A DNA stretch of 64,000 nt from Dipteris shenzhenensis (Eukaryota; Polypodiophyta; Polypodiopsida; Gleicheniales): assembly GCA_047967505.1 (NCBI GenBank), contig CM106541.1, one strand, 5' to 3'. The stretch's first letter is position 1. Each line of letters begins with the position of its first letter. This document shows, in pieces, positions 22,568 through 34,497 of the stretch. The notes beneath the pieces are model-generated. The model was not told the origin of the DNA and made no database searches. It saw only the letters and a program-made list of their open reading frames with translations. Position numbers and translations under genes: made by a program.

Positions 22568-23160
22568 TCCACTATTCCATTTCATTCACCATTTTTTACT
22601 CCTTTTACTATTTTTTCTAATTACTCTTTTGCCATTTTTGGCTCCCTTCAGCATTACCTCTCAATCTTTCTCTATTGCACACTTCTTGCAACTTCTATCC
22701 CCTCTCACTATGGCTCCCCTCCCAAGCGTGTCATCATGCTCCTCTATCTCTGCACAATCCAAGAGCATCTCACAAAACCAATCTTAAAATTGTGACATGT
22801 GAGAGCTCCTCACACAATTTTTCCTCCCCTAGTCTTGAAATCATAACATACAAGAGCTCCTCACATAGTCTTAGAAAGCCCGGATTGGATCCCATTTGGA
22901 TTCTCTCTCCAACTTCACCAGAATGTGAAGGGTGGATACATTATCTGTCAAATCTAGAAGACTAACATCAATGAAAGCATGATCGAAAAGGCACAAGGCA
23001 TTCTTGGAGGTGATTTGCAAGCATAATTCTTGGAGAAGTCATGGGAAGAGATCATATATTTTACATTTATACCCGAATGCTCAGATCAGTGCAGATGGTG
23101 GAGTCAAGATTTCGAGCTTGCCAACTGAAATAGACAAGGTATTACTTTCCTAATACGAGA

Positions 23161-24441
23161 GGATCCATGAATTTATGGCACGTTCAAGTAGTAGAGCAAT
23201 TGAATTTATGGCATGTTCAAGTATTAGTAGAGCAATTGAATAGTTGTACGGTCTCTTTCTCAAAGGTGTTCTCCAAGAGCATGATGACTAACTTGAATAA
23301 TTGCAAGGATGGCAAATCCAAAATTGTCATCTCAGTCAATTGCATTTGCTATGCACCTGATGGGGACTTACCTCAAATCAATTTTTGATCGATATGATTA
23401 GAAGATGAATTTTATACATATGAAAGCCACCAATGCAGCAAAACAAAGATAGTGCAATGTGAGAGAATGCTCAAGGAGGGTGCAACAGCCAAGGAGGAGG
23501 AGGCAGAAGGAAAGGCCTTGCAAGCATGAGAGCAAGCCGAGGCTACTAAAGATATAGAGAAGCGCATCAAGCTACTACATGAACAACTTGATGATGTTAG
23601 AATGGATGGGGACAAAGCAGAGTAAGAGCTAATAGAGATGAAAAAAGTTCTTAAAGATCAGAGAGTTGACAAGGAGGCTCTTTGCGAATGGCTCTAGAAA
23701 ATGCAAAATGCATTGAACATAGATCAAGATGAAATGATAGAGCAACTAAAAAGGGAGAATATAGAAATCAAAACATTGATATAGAAGCTGCAAGAGAGCT
23801 TCAAGTCAAGGAAGGATGCAAATTAGGCAAAGAGCAACCACGGTGGAGGAGATAATGAGAATGTGCAATTTTGGAAGGATATGTACAAGTCTATGAAATC
23901 AGATTAAATTAGGGCTCTTCAAGAACTTGCCATGGCTCTTGAAAGTTTTTACAAGCAGCCTTTTGTTGTATCTAAAACCCAAAAAAGGGTGGATCTCTTG
24001 GAACATGTCTACAAAGAAGATGCTACACAATTTCACCATGTTCAAGAGCAACTGATAGAATCAGATAGAGTTGTTGTAGCCAGTAAGCATCAAGTAGAGT
24101 TGTTGCAGGAGAATGTTTGCACCCTCAGGATGAGGCAGGAAGGAATCAAGAAACACCTTGCTAATGCACACGGTTAGACTATGGTATTGAAAGCTGCAAT
24201 AGTTAAAGCAGATGACTATCCCCTTGAGATGCGGCAGGGTAACAAGTGCATGGTTTTTCATCTACACATCATAGATGAGTATATGATCCAATGGTCTGAG
24301 TGTATCCATGCTCTACATGTGATTTTATTTGGGGTGTTTATGGATGTAAAGTCTCATTGTAGAGAATGTGGTTGTGGTTTCCCATGCTATGGAAAGCTCA
24401 ATTGTGCCTGCCTAACTACATCTATCCATGGTGAGAGATGA
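23161..24441 (+). pseudogene. Coiled-coil reading frame with nine stops, no frameshift
   Basis: One frame stays protein-like for 427 codons. It is interrupted at 23386 (TGA), 23395 (TGA), 23527 (TGA), 23623 (TAA), 23695 (TAG), 23782 (TAG), 23824 (TAG), 23905 (TAA) and 24175 (TAG). The middle is rich in Glu, Lys, Gln and Leu with coiled-coil character (KRIKLLHEQLDDVRM, VELLQENVCTLRMRQE). The end has a Cys cluster, CRECGCGFPCYGKLNCAC (CxxCxCx3Cx5CxC). An 11-residue unit, NLWHVQVVEQL, is duplicated in frame at 23170. I do not recognise the family. It lies between retrotransposon remnants and is probably mobile-element derived. Confidence 0.5.
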
Positions 24442-25390
24442 GATGTTGCAGAATAAATTGCAAAATGGGTCTACCAAGAAAAAAGAAAGGGCCTTGACAA
24501 GCCCCCTGAAAGAAGGGAGCCTGAAGCAAAGAAGTGCAAGCTCCATATTCAGGAAGAATGGCCAATCCTGGGGACTTGAAGGGAAGAAGTCCAAGCTCCA
24601 TCCTCGGGAAGAAGGGACAATTCCCCCAAGAAGGGATCCTAAAGGGAAAAATTCTAAGTTCGAGCCTTGGGAAAAAGAACCGATCCCCCCATCAGGGCAA
24701 ATCCTCCCATCAAGTAGTAGACATAGATCAAAGAGTTCAGAGAGACTTGATGGAGGGAGATCAAAGCAGAAAGTGTAATGTGGAACCAGCCCCTAAAGGA
24801 CAGGAGCGAGAAGGGCCAGCAATTGAATGTACCTAAAAGACCTCCAAGTGATAGGATGTAGCGAAAAGATCTCAATGTATGTACTCTTACAATCATCACA
24901 TACTTCAAATTCATTAGGTAGGGTTACTTCCTCAAGGGTATAATATCATCCATCATAAGGATGGTGTGTTGTATGACTTCGAGTGGCATGGAGCAATCTT
25001 GATACTCATGCAGGAGGGCAAGTAAAAGCCTCTTCTTGCTTAGGGGGGTGAGTCATCGGCTATGTATTCTAGTTGAGGTTCTTTGCCTACTATGGCAAGT
25101 TCCACTAGCTTGACCTTAGCCGGACCATCATAACCGTGTTGATTCCCTTGATCTATCATCTGTTGAGCTTACTCAAGAAGTATTTTGCCGCCCTGAACAT
25201 TATAAGCTTTAAAGTGGTTAGGGACCTAGCATAAGTCAGTCCCCCCTTCTTCATCATCCTCCAAGGCTTTTGAGGTAGGTTGCTTCTCCATAGGAGAAGT
25301 CTTTGTAATTGGTAGAGATTTATTCCTGAATTCCACCTATGTTGAGAGTTCAGGCTCAACATCATGTGACCATATGTGCATAGCACTAAC
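24442..25390. other. Low-information stretch with repeated Lys/Gly/Pro frame
   Basis: From 24520 to 24770 the plus strand carries three degenerate units around GGGAAGAAG...AAGCTCC(A/G)...GGGAAGAAGG, which translate as GKKS/KLHPREE-like repeats. No intact gene is seen here. Confidence 0.35.
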
Positions 25391-25392
25391 CC

Positions 25393-25583
25393 AATAGAGT
25401 CCTATAAAAGAAAGGGTTAGATGCCCTAACCCTAACCCTAAATTGGTTTGTATATGTTCTACAATTTCAACTAAATCTAGTGTACAGTTAGTCATTTGTG
25501 GTGTGCTCTTTAGCTGTGCCCTCTCTCCTCATATCTACTCTTCTCCTCTTCCCTCTTCATATTTTATCATGATATCAGAGCTC
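25393..25583 (+). mobile_element. Solo LTR end plus primer-binding site, unassigned element
   Basis: A TATA-like CCTATAAAAGAAAGGG at 25392 is followed by CCCTAACCCTAACCCTAAA at about 25423-25441. A pyrimidine-rich stretch ends TTTTATCA near 25568, and TGATATCAGAGCTCC follows, a one-base variant of the plant tRNA-Met primer-binding site. No matching internal region could be assigned. Confidence 0.4.
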
Positions 25584-26143
25584 CCTTGCCTTCCACCAAG
25601 GCATTGTAATCCTTGAGAGAGTGATTGAGAGATTGAGATTTCTCGAGTGTTCTCCATGAGAGTCCACTTCCAGTGAGAGATCTTCATTCATCCTTTGATT
25701 GAAAATTTCCATCCACTTTGAGAGAAACTTCCATCCATAGGATTTTCATTCATCTCTTTTGAGAGTTCGTGAGAGATCTAGTCACAAGCTCCACTGTTGT
25801 GCCCTCCTACATAGCCACGGGCTGGCCTCACTAGACCGTAACTTCTTCTGCCAGAGCACAGATAGTGCTCTCTTCATGAGCATCGCATTTCGTCAACCTC
25901 GCCATCGCTTGTCGCCTCCCATGCACAAAGGCTCTCCACTCTACCTCACTCTTGCTTCTCTCTCTTGCTCCATGCCTTACATGTGGTAGATAAGGCTCTC
26001 ACAAATTTTTGACATGTGGCATGATTGCCACATCAGCCTTATCCCCAATTCCAAGTAATCTACCACGTGGCAGTTCTTAGATATCAATGCTCCACTCTCG
26101 TGTAACTATGCGTGTAACTATGCAGGAACCAGCTAACTCTACT

Positions 26144-26817
26144 TGTAAGCCCCCCATATGAGGAGAAGGCATTTGAGTAGCTCGGTTATCTGGTAGGTCC
26201 TGGTTTGGACACCAGATGGGGGCCATGTGTGGCTTGATGGCTGGACGGCTTCAGATAGAGTTGGCACACAGTCAACTAGGCTACATGCAAGTGTGGGAAG
26301 GCATCCCTTGACTGACCGCACTATGGGTAGATGGAGCATTTCTCGGGGCAGCCCACTCTCGGGTTGCGAGGCCCGTTTGGAGCCTCAGATGATCCCGAAT
26401 GGCTCTGTGCTGAATGGTGTCCGTAGATCAGTTGCTCTGTTTTGCGCACCGGTTCTATCGTATGGTCGGTGGCCTATTTCGAGCCGACCACCAGTCGACC
26501 GTTTTGGGCGGACTGGGTCAGTCACCCAATTGAGCCTAACCAACTACGATTGGTGGCTATATAAGAGCAAGCCCGTGAAGCCCATTTCATCACTGGCTAC
26601 AGTAACCCTGATTCCTTAGCATCTAGCCTCCGTCTTCTACTATTTCCAGCACGCCATGGAAGCTTCTTTCATAGGAGCGCACGGTTGGGAGGTAGCGCCA
26701 TCTATTGTATCAGTTCTACAGTAATCAAATTTTTAATTCTCCATACTATCTTGTTTTCTCTCTTGCGTACGAGATCCTGTTATCTGTTGAGCACGGACGT
26801 TGTATTATTTTCTTACA
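26144..26817 (+). mobile_element. Copia element 1, probable 5' LTR
   Basis: The LTR ends TCTTACA at 26817, directly before TGGTATCAGATC. A start at TGTAAGC (26144) would give matching TGTAA...TTACA ends and a 674-bp LTR. Other TGTAA sites at 26101 and 26113 are alternatives. A TATA box (CTATATAAGAGC) at about 26551-26562 fits the U3/R boundary. There is no 3' LTR to check against. Confidence 0.55.
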
Positions 26818-26829
26818 TGGTATCAGATC
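26818..26829 (+). promoter_or_regulatory. Copia element 1 primer-binding site
   Basis: TGGTATCAGATC, matching the plant initiator-tRNA-Met site at all but the last two or three bases, abuts the LTR end. Confidence 0.7.
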
Positions 26830-26887
26830 TTGGACTCTAGCAAGAAGATTTGGTAGTGTGTTTCTGTTTGCTAGCAGATTGTGAGAG

Positions 26888-29800
26888 ATGGCCCAGCCCA
26901 CAAGACTGCGAATCCCACCGTTCGGCGAAAGCGGAAAGTTGTACGGCTCTAACTATCCACTCTGGAAGTTCAAGATGAAGACCATCCTAAGCGCATACGA
27001 CCTTTGGGACACTGCTACTGGGATGGACGTGAGGCCGGTTGCGAGACCGAATCCAACCAATGCAGGACAACAAATAGTACCAACTGCGGATGAGATTCTC
27101 GCGTGGACACGAAGAAATGGAGATGCGCTGTCTTCTATTGTCTGTAGTGTTAGTGATTCCATCATGGCGTTAATTCAACATGTCACCATAGTGGAGGAGG
27201 CATGGATGGTCTTGAAAAATCAGTACGAGACCACGAATCAGATGCGGATTCAGAATCTGGAGACTCAACTCGCAAATGAGAAGTTGTCTGAGTCTGAAGC
27301 CACAGAGAATTTCATCACCAGGGTGAAGAATCTACACGATTAGATGACTACCATTGGCATCACCATCACCAGCGAGAATCTAGCATGAAGGTGCATACGG
27401 ATTCTCCCACCAAAGTACAACGGTCTTGTTATGGTGCTGAATACGCAGAACAGAAATCTGCCCCTCAACTTTGAGGATTTCAGCACGATGCTTCTGGAGG
27501 AGGAGATGCGTCAAAAGAGGAGGACTGGAGAAGATTCGGCTTTCTGGACCGGATCAAAGAAAGGTAAGGGTAAGTACTCTAGTAACCCATCTTCTTCTGA
27601 TGATAAAAAGAGAAAGAAGAAGACCAAGTGCTTCTATTGCAACAAGGCAGGGCACAAGCAGAATGAGTGCCGAAAGAAGATTACAGATGAGAAGAACGGA
27701 GTAAAGAAAGAGTCCAGCAATAGTGCGCAGGCAGTACCAGTAGAGCTATTCATCGCAATTGAGGAGATTTGCATGGAGGCAATTCATGTACCTGCGGATG
27801 AACCGTGGATCATTGACAGTGGTGCATCGTGCCACATGACCAGTCAGAAGGATTGGTATACCTCTCTACAGCCGGTAGGGAATGACATCTTGGTAGCAGT
27901 CGGCAATGATGCAAAATGCCCAGCAAAAGGAAAAGGTACGATTGCTCTCAAGTCAGATGGAGTTGTAAAACAGTTATCTGATGTTCTTTATGTGCCAGAT
28001 ATCAAGAGGAACTTGTTGTCCGTTTTCGCGATCATGGTTCGGGACCTCAAAGTTCAATTCGATAAGAATGGTGCACAGATTCTGGATCTTCAAGGGAAGG
28101 TCATTGGTAAAGGTACACCGTGCAACAACATTTACGAACTCTCAGCTTTCAGTGCTCGAGCGGATGTGAAGAACACTAAGCTGTGGCATGAGAGGTTTGG
28201 TCATCTAAACCTTAGTTCTTTGAAGGAGATGCATAAAAGTGGAATGATTGCAGACCTACCAGAATTTTCAAATCTGCCCGATGTATGTGAAGCTTGCATG
28301 ATGGGCAAGCAGCATCGGCATCCCTTTCCTAAAGAGGCTAGTAGGGAAAAGGCTCCTCTAGAGCTCATTCACACGGACCTCTGCAGAAAGATGGAGACGG
28401 AAGCTTTGGGTGGTTCCTACTACTTCATGACGATGATCAATGACTATAGTAGAAGAATATGGATATACTTCTTGAAGACTAAAGACTAAAGATGAGGCTT
28501 TTAATAGGTTCAAGGAATGGCATGTAATGGTCGAGAAAGAATCGGGGAGGAAGGTGAAGAAGTTGAGATCATACATAGGTGGAGAGTTCACATCAACTAA
28601 ATTCGAACGTTACTGCAAAAGTCACGGAATCAAGAGGCAGAAACCCTCGCTACATACATCACAGCAAAATGGTGTAGCAGAATGCAAGAGCGCGTCATCT
28701 GCAAAATGGGCCAGAGCATGATGAAAGGGAAAGATTTGCCAAAGACTTTCTGGGCTGAAGCATGTAACACTGCAATTTACATCCTGAATCGTAGCTACAT
28801 GAAGGCTGTGAATGGGGCTAACTCCACTGCAAGCCTTTTCTGGTAAGAAACCTTCAGCTGCACATTTTAGAGTTTTTGTATGTGATTGTTTTGTGCATGT
28901 CCCTGATGCTACCATGACCAAATGGGAACCGAAGAGCCGGAAGTGTATTTTCTTGGGCTACAGTGAAGAGGCAAAGGGCTACCGTCTCTATAACCCTGTT
29001 ACTAAGAAGGTAATTGTAAGTCGCGATGTGGTCTTCTCAAAATAGCCGCATCAATTGGAGGAGGATGCTTCCTTCCCAGACAACCAGGACCACGATATCC
29101 ATCTAGTACTGTCACCAATAGCAGATCAAACTCCCCCAACGGTGCTTGGGAGGATTCAAGACAAAGAAGATGAAGAAGAGATTGCAGAACCGCAACGGCA
29201 AAGGCCATTCCCAAAGTGGGTAAAGCAGCTTTTGGACTGCAGAGAACCTCCAGCCATTGAGGAGGAACCATCCGAACACCGCCGGTCCAAGAGATTAGAG
29301 GAGCAAAGAAGGGCGCAGGAACACTTGGTCAATTATGCTTTGATGACAGAAGTGATCCGTGCTGATGAACCCAAGTGTCTTGAAGAGGCACAGGGTGATG
29401 ATAGGTGGATGGAGGCTATGCAGTCAGAGTATGGCTCCATAATGAAGAACAACACTTGGGACCTTGTGTATCGACCACCAAAACGCAAGGTAATCGAAAC
29501 CAAGTGGGTGTACAAGACCAAGTACAAGTCCGATGGCACGTTGGATAAGTACAAGGCTCAGCTCGTGGCAAAAGGATTTGCACAGGTACATGGTTTTGAT
29601 TATCAAGATACTTTTGCTCCCATAGCTCGACTAACCACAATTTGCAGTGTTTTGGCTTTAGTTGCCCAGGGAAGTTGGCCCGTGTTTCGGATGGATGTGA
29701 AATCCACCTTTCTAAATGGAGATCTCAAGGAGGAGGTATATGTGGAACAACCACTAGGTTTTGAGATCCCCGGTTCAGAAGGTAAAGTCTGCAAACTGAA

Positions 29801-30402
29801 GAAGGCACTTTACAGGCTGAAACAGGCCCCACGAGCGTGGTACCAGCGAATTGATGCCTACTTTTTGCAAAACGGGTTCAGGAGGAGCCCATCTGATGCA
29901 AATTTGTATATCTTCAGAGAAGGAGGCAGGTGTATGATCGTGGTCCTTTATGTGGACGACCTTGTCATAACAAGGAACCATGAAGAGAAGATCTCGCAAA
30001 CGAAGCATTTGCTAGGAAGAGAGTTTGAAATGACAGACCTCGGACTCATGCATTTCTGTTTGGGGATTGAAGTTTGGTAGGAGCCGAAACAGATCTTTAT
30101 TTCACAGCTGAAGTATGCTAGAGAGATACTGAAGGCATTTGGCATGGCTGAGTGCAAGACAGTACAGTGGTACCCCTATGAAGGTTGACGCGAAGCTCTC
30201 AATCGAGGATTCATCACCACTGGTGGATGAAGCGAAGTACAGAAGGCTTGTGGGCAGCTTGATTTACCTGTGCAACACACGGTCGGACATCAATTTTGTG
30301 ACTGGTGTACTAAGCAGGTTATCCAATAAGCCCCGGGAGAACCATTGGAGGGCAGGGATGCGGGTGCTGAAATACATCAAAGGCACACTTGATTGCTATT
30401 AG
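26888..30402 (+). pseudogene. Copia element 1 gag-pol, broken and 3'-truncated
   Basis: The ATG at 26888 starts gag (YGSNYPLWKFKMK). A TAG at 27342-27344 and a TGA near 27386 follow. The zinc knuckle CFYCNKAGHKQNEC is at 27629-27670, the protease WIIDSGASCHMT near 27810, a pre-integrase segment (LWHERFGHL) near 28180, and integrase from about 28380. A 7-bp tandem duplication (AGACTAA) near 28478-28491 and a deletion near 28680 break the frame. Reverse transcriptase at 29380-30080 includes ETKWVYKTKY, RMDVKSTFLNGDL and YVDD at 29949-29960. TAGs lie at 29043-29045 and 30078-30080. Homology stops at 30402 in GTLDCY, so most of RNase H and the 3' LTR are missing. Confidence 0.85.
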
Positions 30403-30605
30403 CATATTGTTAACATCACAACTATTATTGGCATATGTACTAGTTAGCATATCAAGTATTCTATATTTTAGCATATCTGCTAATTAGCATATCAGTTACT
30501 AGCATATGCGCTTATTAGCATATCAGTTAATAGCATATTTGTTATTGCAATATGTGCTAATTATCATATATGTTATTAGCATATATGCTAATTACCATAT
30601 ATTTC
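30403..30605 (+). repeat. AT-rich tandem array of TTAGCATAT units
   Basis: About ten to twelve copies of TTAGCATAT or close variants lie at 19-25-bp spacing, exactly where Copia homology ends. The array may mark the breakpoint that removed the 3' end of the element. Confidence 0.7.
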
Positions 30606-30679
30606 TATTGATATAGTATTGTATGGTTAAAGCCACATATACATGTGTTTCCACTATTGATTTAAACTATATTGTGCAG

Positions 30680-32700
30680 ATATAGATGGTGAAGAGGATA
30701 GCCCCTACCCTAAACACCTTGGAGAGGATTTTGCTACAAAGGAGAAGCTTGGAAAGGTGGCTGCAACAAATGAATCAGGTGGAGAGGACAACTTGCACCC
30801 CGAAAGTCACCCCAATGAAGATGTGTCTGGTAATGTCCCCATTCATGAAGATGTGGACACGACAACAGATGATATCATTAAAGTATTGAATGACTTGAGA
30901 AATCTTGAGGAATATTGAGGTACTACTACCTAGATGGACATGGGTGATGACAGTCCCTTGGAAAACATGGTTGCCAGGCTAGGCAAGAAGAAGAAGTCCA
31001 TTTCTTCTTCTCTACTTGAACCTTTAAAGAGACAAAATATGCCATTCGGAACAACGGAGGATGCTATTGTTAAGAATGTTGTTAAACCACGTGCATGTAA
31101 GAAGTTGTGATGTACATTGTCTTGTTGTTCAGGTCCATGCTAGGCTAGAACCAAGGGTCTAGCCCATGCCGTTGATAATATTCTTAAAGTTTTGAATAAG
31201 AAGATTGTGCTTATACAAGACTATAGTATAATGTGTGCTCTTTGATATGTCCATTGAGTTTCAAGTGTTTGAGTAAAAGTTTGGATACTAGTCTCAATGG
31301 CATGTATCGATAATCAGAACCCTTCTAGTGCCAAACAAAGTGTTGATCAAACTGTTGAGGATGAAGATATAGACGTGAGCTCCCTCACTCGTCGACCTCT
31401 TTCCTCTATATCTTCCATCGATGTTGCCAACAAGGTTACTGTGGATGGCTCGTGGCAAAGATTGACTGTATCAAAAGGAAGTTGGGTGCTCATGTAACCA
31501 AACAGAAGGAAGAAGCCACGTTCAAGTAATCTCTTTTTGGCATCTTGGAAGGGTAGGGTGAAAGGTTTTAGAACCAAGGAGGGGATGAAATCAATAAAGG
31601 AAATATTGGTTCAACGTGTACATGCATAGAGAGCTTATGTTGTAAGAGAATTATCCAACTTATCTTCCACAACACATGCCAAATTGTAAGTGATTTCATT
31701 GAAAATTTATATTTCATAATTAGAGAATTTCCTGAACCGTGATGTCTTTATTTTTATTTTCAGATATATATCCTTCATCTTATGAGCAGTGGCAGCCTAC
31801 CGAATGCATTTTAGGATTCATGGATGTGTTACGAGGAGTGGAGTTGCAATATCAAGGTAGATGGGCAGCACAGTTAGCTCAGTCGGGATTCTTTTTCTAT
31901 GATCATTTTTACCAACTATTGGATAAAGCCAACACACATGGTGCATTGAAGAAACTAGCTCTTCCAGCATGGAATACCATTGATTGGCTAATTCCTCATG
32001 GTGCTGTAATAGAGTCATATAGAGCCAGGTTGTTTTCAGAAATACAACGATCCTTATGGCCAGGGATTACTAGTAGAATCAACAAAATAACTATTTGCAT
32101 GCCAATAACAGTCTTTATAGATCTATTCAATAAATTTTCTATCAAGATTTGCAAGAAGATGCTCACTTATAATGCAAATGGTGCTAAAAGAATTCTTGAA
32201 TTCTTGGATTATGACATGATAACATCCAACCAAGTATACTGTGAGGTTGTGCACAACTCCATTAAACTTAAGTACATGATTGCTACTCAAAATTTCATAT
32301 TAACATTTTACTATAAATGCAATAGAATGATTAGGAACCAATTGGTTCCAATGGATCAAGATTTGAACTCTTTTTGTCCTGAGAATAAAGCACTGGATAT
32401 CATCATTAACAAGAATGACAATTTATTGGGAATTATATCACTCAGACAATGCTGCACACTTGCTCAATTACACCAGGACATTCAGGTGGAGACAGAGGGT
32501 AGTGTTGCAAAAAGATTCTCATTCATTCTGAATAACAAGAAGGTAAACAAAGAGTTGAATATGACTCAATGTTTTTTATTTATTCTTGAACGAATCATTG
32601 ATTAACACTACATGTTGACAGGTATTGCAGCAAAGGGAAAGGAGAATTCTATGTAGAGATATCCCAAATGGAATTATTGAGATAATTAAAAATTCATAAT
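30680..32700 (+). pseudogene. Decayed multi-exon gene, family not recognised
   Basis: After an acceptor-like TTGTGCAG (about 30679), one frame reads an acidic segment to about 31110 (NESGGEDNLHPESHPNEDV, then MVARLGKKKKSISSSLLEP), with TGA near 30916 and TAG near 30931. Coding-like sequence continues at 31290-31500 and 31550-31686. An intron AATT|GTAAGTG...TTTTCAG| (about 31687-31763) leads to a long exon to 32541 (EQWQPTECILGFMDVLRG, LPAWNTIDWLIPHG). A further intron, AAGAAG|GTAAAC...TTGACAG|, joins FSFILNNKK to VLQQRERRILCRDIPNG and a stop at about 32699. The uninterrupted 288-codon frame at 31739-32605 contains most of the large exon. Several stops show it is not functional as read. Host-gene origin, perhaps captured, is possible. 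Confidence 0.4.
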
Positions 32701-32780
32701 TACAAGTACGAAATGATTATTTTCATAGTATACAATTGTGAGGCAATGGATAAAAATTATACATTATATTGTCAAACAAA

Positions 32781-32860
32781 CTGATGATTCTCAAATAATC
32801 AATGTTGTTTAGGCAATGGTACTATGATTCTCAGACAATCAGTGCCGTTCAGGCGATGGT
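32781..32860 (+). repeat. Two-copy tandem duplication, period 40 bp
   Basis: TGATTCTC(A)...AATCA(A/G)TG(T/C)(T/C)GTT(T/C)AGGC(A/G)ATGGT occurs at 32781 and 32821 with no spacer. Confidence 0.7.
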
Positions 32861-33479
32861 GGATGATCCTACGAAGAAGGTTGACCAAGGAACTTCTGTT
32901 GCGCCTTTCCCTCATACACCACCTTCTCTTCCATGTTATGATATCACCTTTGCTCTAGTAGTCGAACCTTTCTAGGCTCATATTGTTGGAATCAGAGAGG
33001 CTCTACTATAGTTTTGGCTCTAACGTTACAGTAGTAAATTAGCATTGTAACTAGCTCTGGAGTGAGGTCCTCCATCAATTTTAAGCTCTGTCCCTCATCT
33101 ATTTCTTAGAGCTTTCCTCCTCCATGATTTTCTCTTGTGGTAACGAGGGGCATATTGAAGGAGATCTACGATCATCCTAGCTCTGAATTTTAACACAAAT
33201 TGATCATCATAGCTTTGTTCTGTCATCTACAGAAACGCAAACAAAACTTTAGTTTCAAGTTCTGTGTTAAGATTTATCTTATGTATAAATTTCAAATGCA
33301 TAAATAATGGTACTTACGGGACCCACTGTATCTCCTGGCAAATAAGTCTGCAAAATATACTTGGTGTTTATAAGGACCCTCCATCCACAAGAGTGGGCAT
33401 CATACTATTGTGGTGTCTATGAACCATCCAATCACTTGTAAGCATAAAATTATTCTAATTAATTTTAAAAGTACTAAGA

Positions 33480-33930
33480 GGGCCCCGGGGGATTCATAGG
33501 GGGAAACTTATGATATCACATGAGTGTACATGAGTGTACAATAGGGGGTTTTTTTGAAATGAGGCATAAGCTTATACATTAGGGGTGGGGGCCCTTTTTA
33601 TTTTTTCCCAATATTGAATTTAAGTTAGGGGACCATGCCATATTTAAGAAGGGGGGGACTTAGTATAGCCTACCTTGCATAACTAGTCCGAACAAGTTTG
33701 GTTTTGTTTATGGTTTTAAATAGTCATAGGGAAAGTAATCAAAATTTGCTTTTTGTGTAATCTAAATGCTTGAGAAATAACGTAGATTTAAGGAAAGGGG
33801 GGGACATAATAGAATTTTGGTGGTATCTTATAAGCTTAAATAGGGGTGTTTTATCATCCTACATGGATCTTAAATAGGGGGTTTTCTTGAAGTTCATGCA
33901 CGCAGGTGACGCCCCCCTTTAATGAAGAGT
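33480..33930. repeat. G-run-rich intergenic block
   Basis: At least eight runs of four to seven G on the plus strand (for example near 33502, 33546, 33582, 33649 and 33800) sit in AT-rich DNA, with the repeated phrase TTAAATAGGGG(T/G)TTT. GAGTGTACAT is duplicated at 33520-33538. No gene is seen from 32870 to 34490. Confidence 0.5.
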
Positions 33931-34497
33931 GAATCCCCCGGGAAGAGAGCAAAGGATTTCATGTCTTACGTCCAAGTGCAGCGGTTCAATTTCTCCCAAC
34001 TTAGATGATTTTTTTTAACGAAAATCGATTGCAAAAGACAGTCTCTTCAAACCACTACAAGTTGCATATGTGAGTGTGAACAACTCTCTACAAGTGTAAT
34101 TGAATTGAAGCAAAAGCATCCTTTTGATGGCAGATGTATTATAGATAAACTCCAATGTCGACTTCATTTGACAAAATGTTGTAAAGATTAGCATTTGTGG
34201 ATTGAAAATAATAATCTAGCTCCTTATGCAATGTACTTGCTAATTACTTACTCTGAATGGTAAGGGATGACAATTAGGGTTACAAATTTAAAATTGCAAA
34301 ATGTGAACCACTTCGTAAGCTGGTCCACCGGCTCCTTGGGATGCCTGATTTTGAAGGAGATAGCTAGGTTCACAATATGAACCATACCTTGAATCTCCTC
34401 ATGTAGCTTTTTTTAAAGTAAGCTACAAATCAATAGAGGAATTCAGAATAGTATTCAAAACAAGTGATTGTCTAAATCAATATATAAAAAGAAAAAC

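Noticed and set aside
22527-22965. Possible 3' LTR of the Gypsy element
   Set aside because: No alignment to the sequence before the primer-binding site at 16436 could be found by eye.
25423-25441. Internal telomere or chromosome-fusion scar
   Set aside because: Only about three CCCTAA units occur, inside an LTR-like region. Too short to support a telomere origin.
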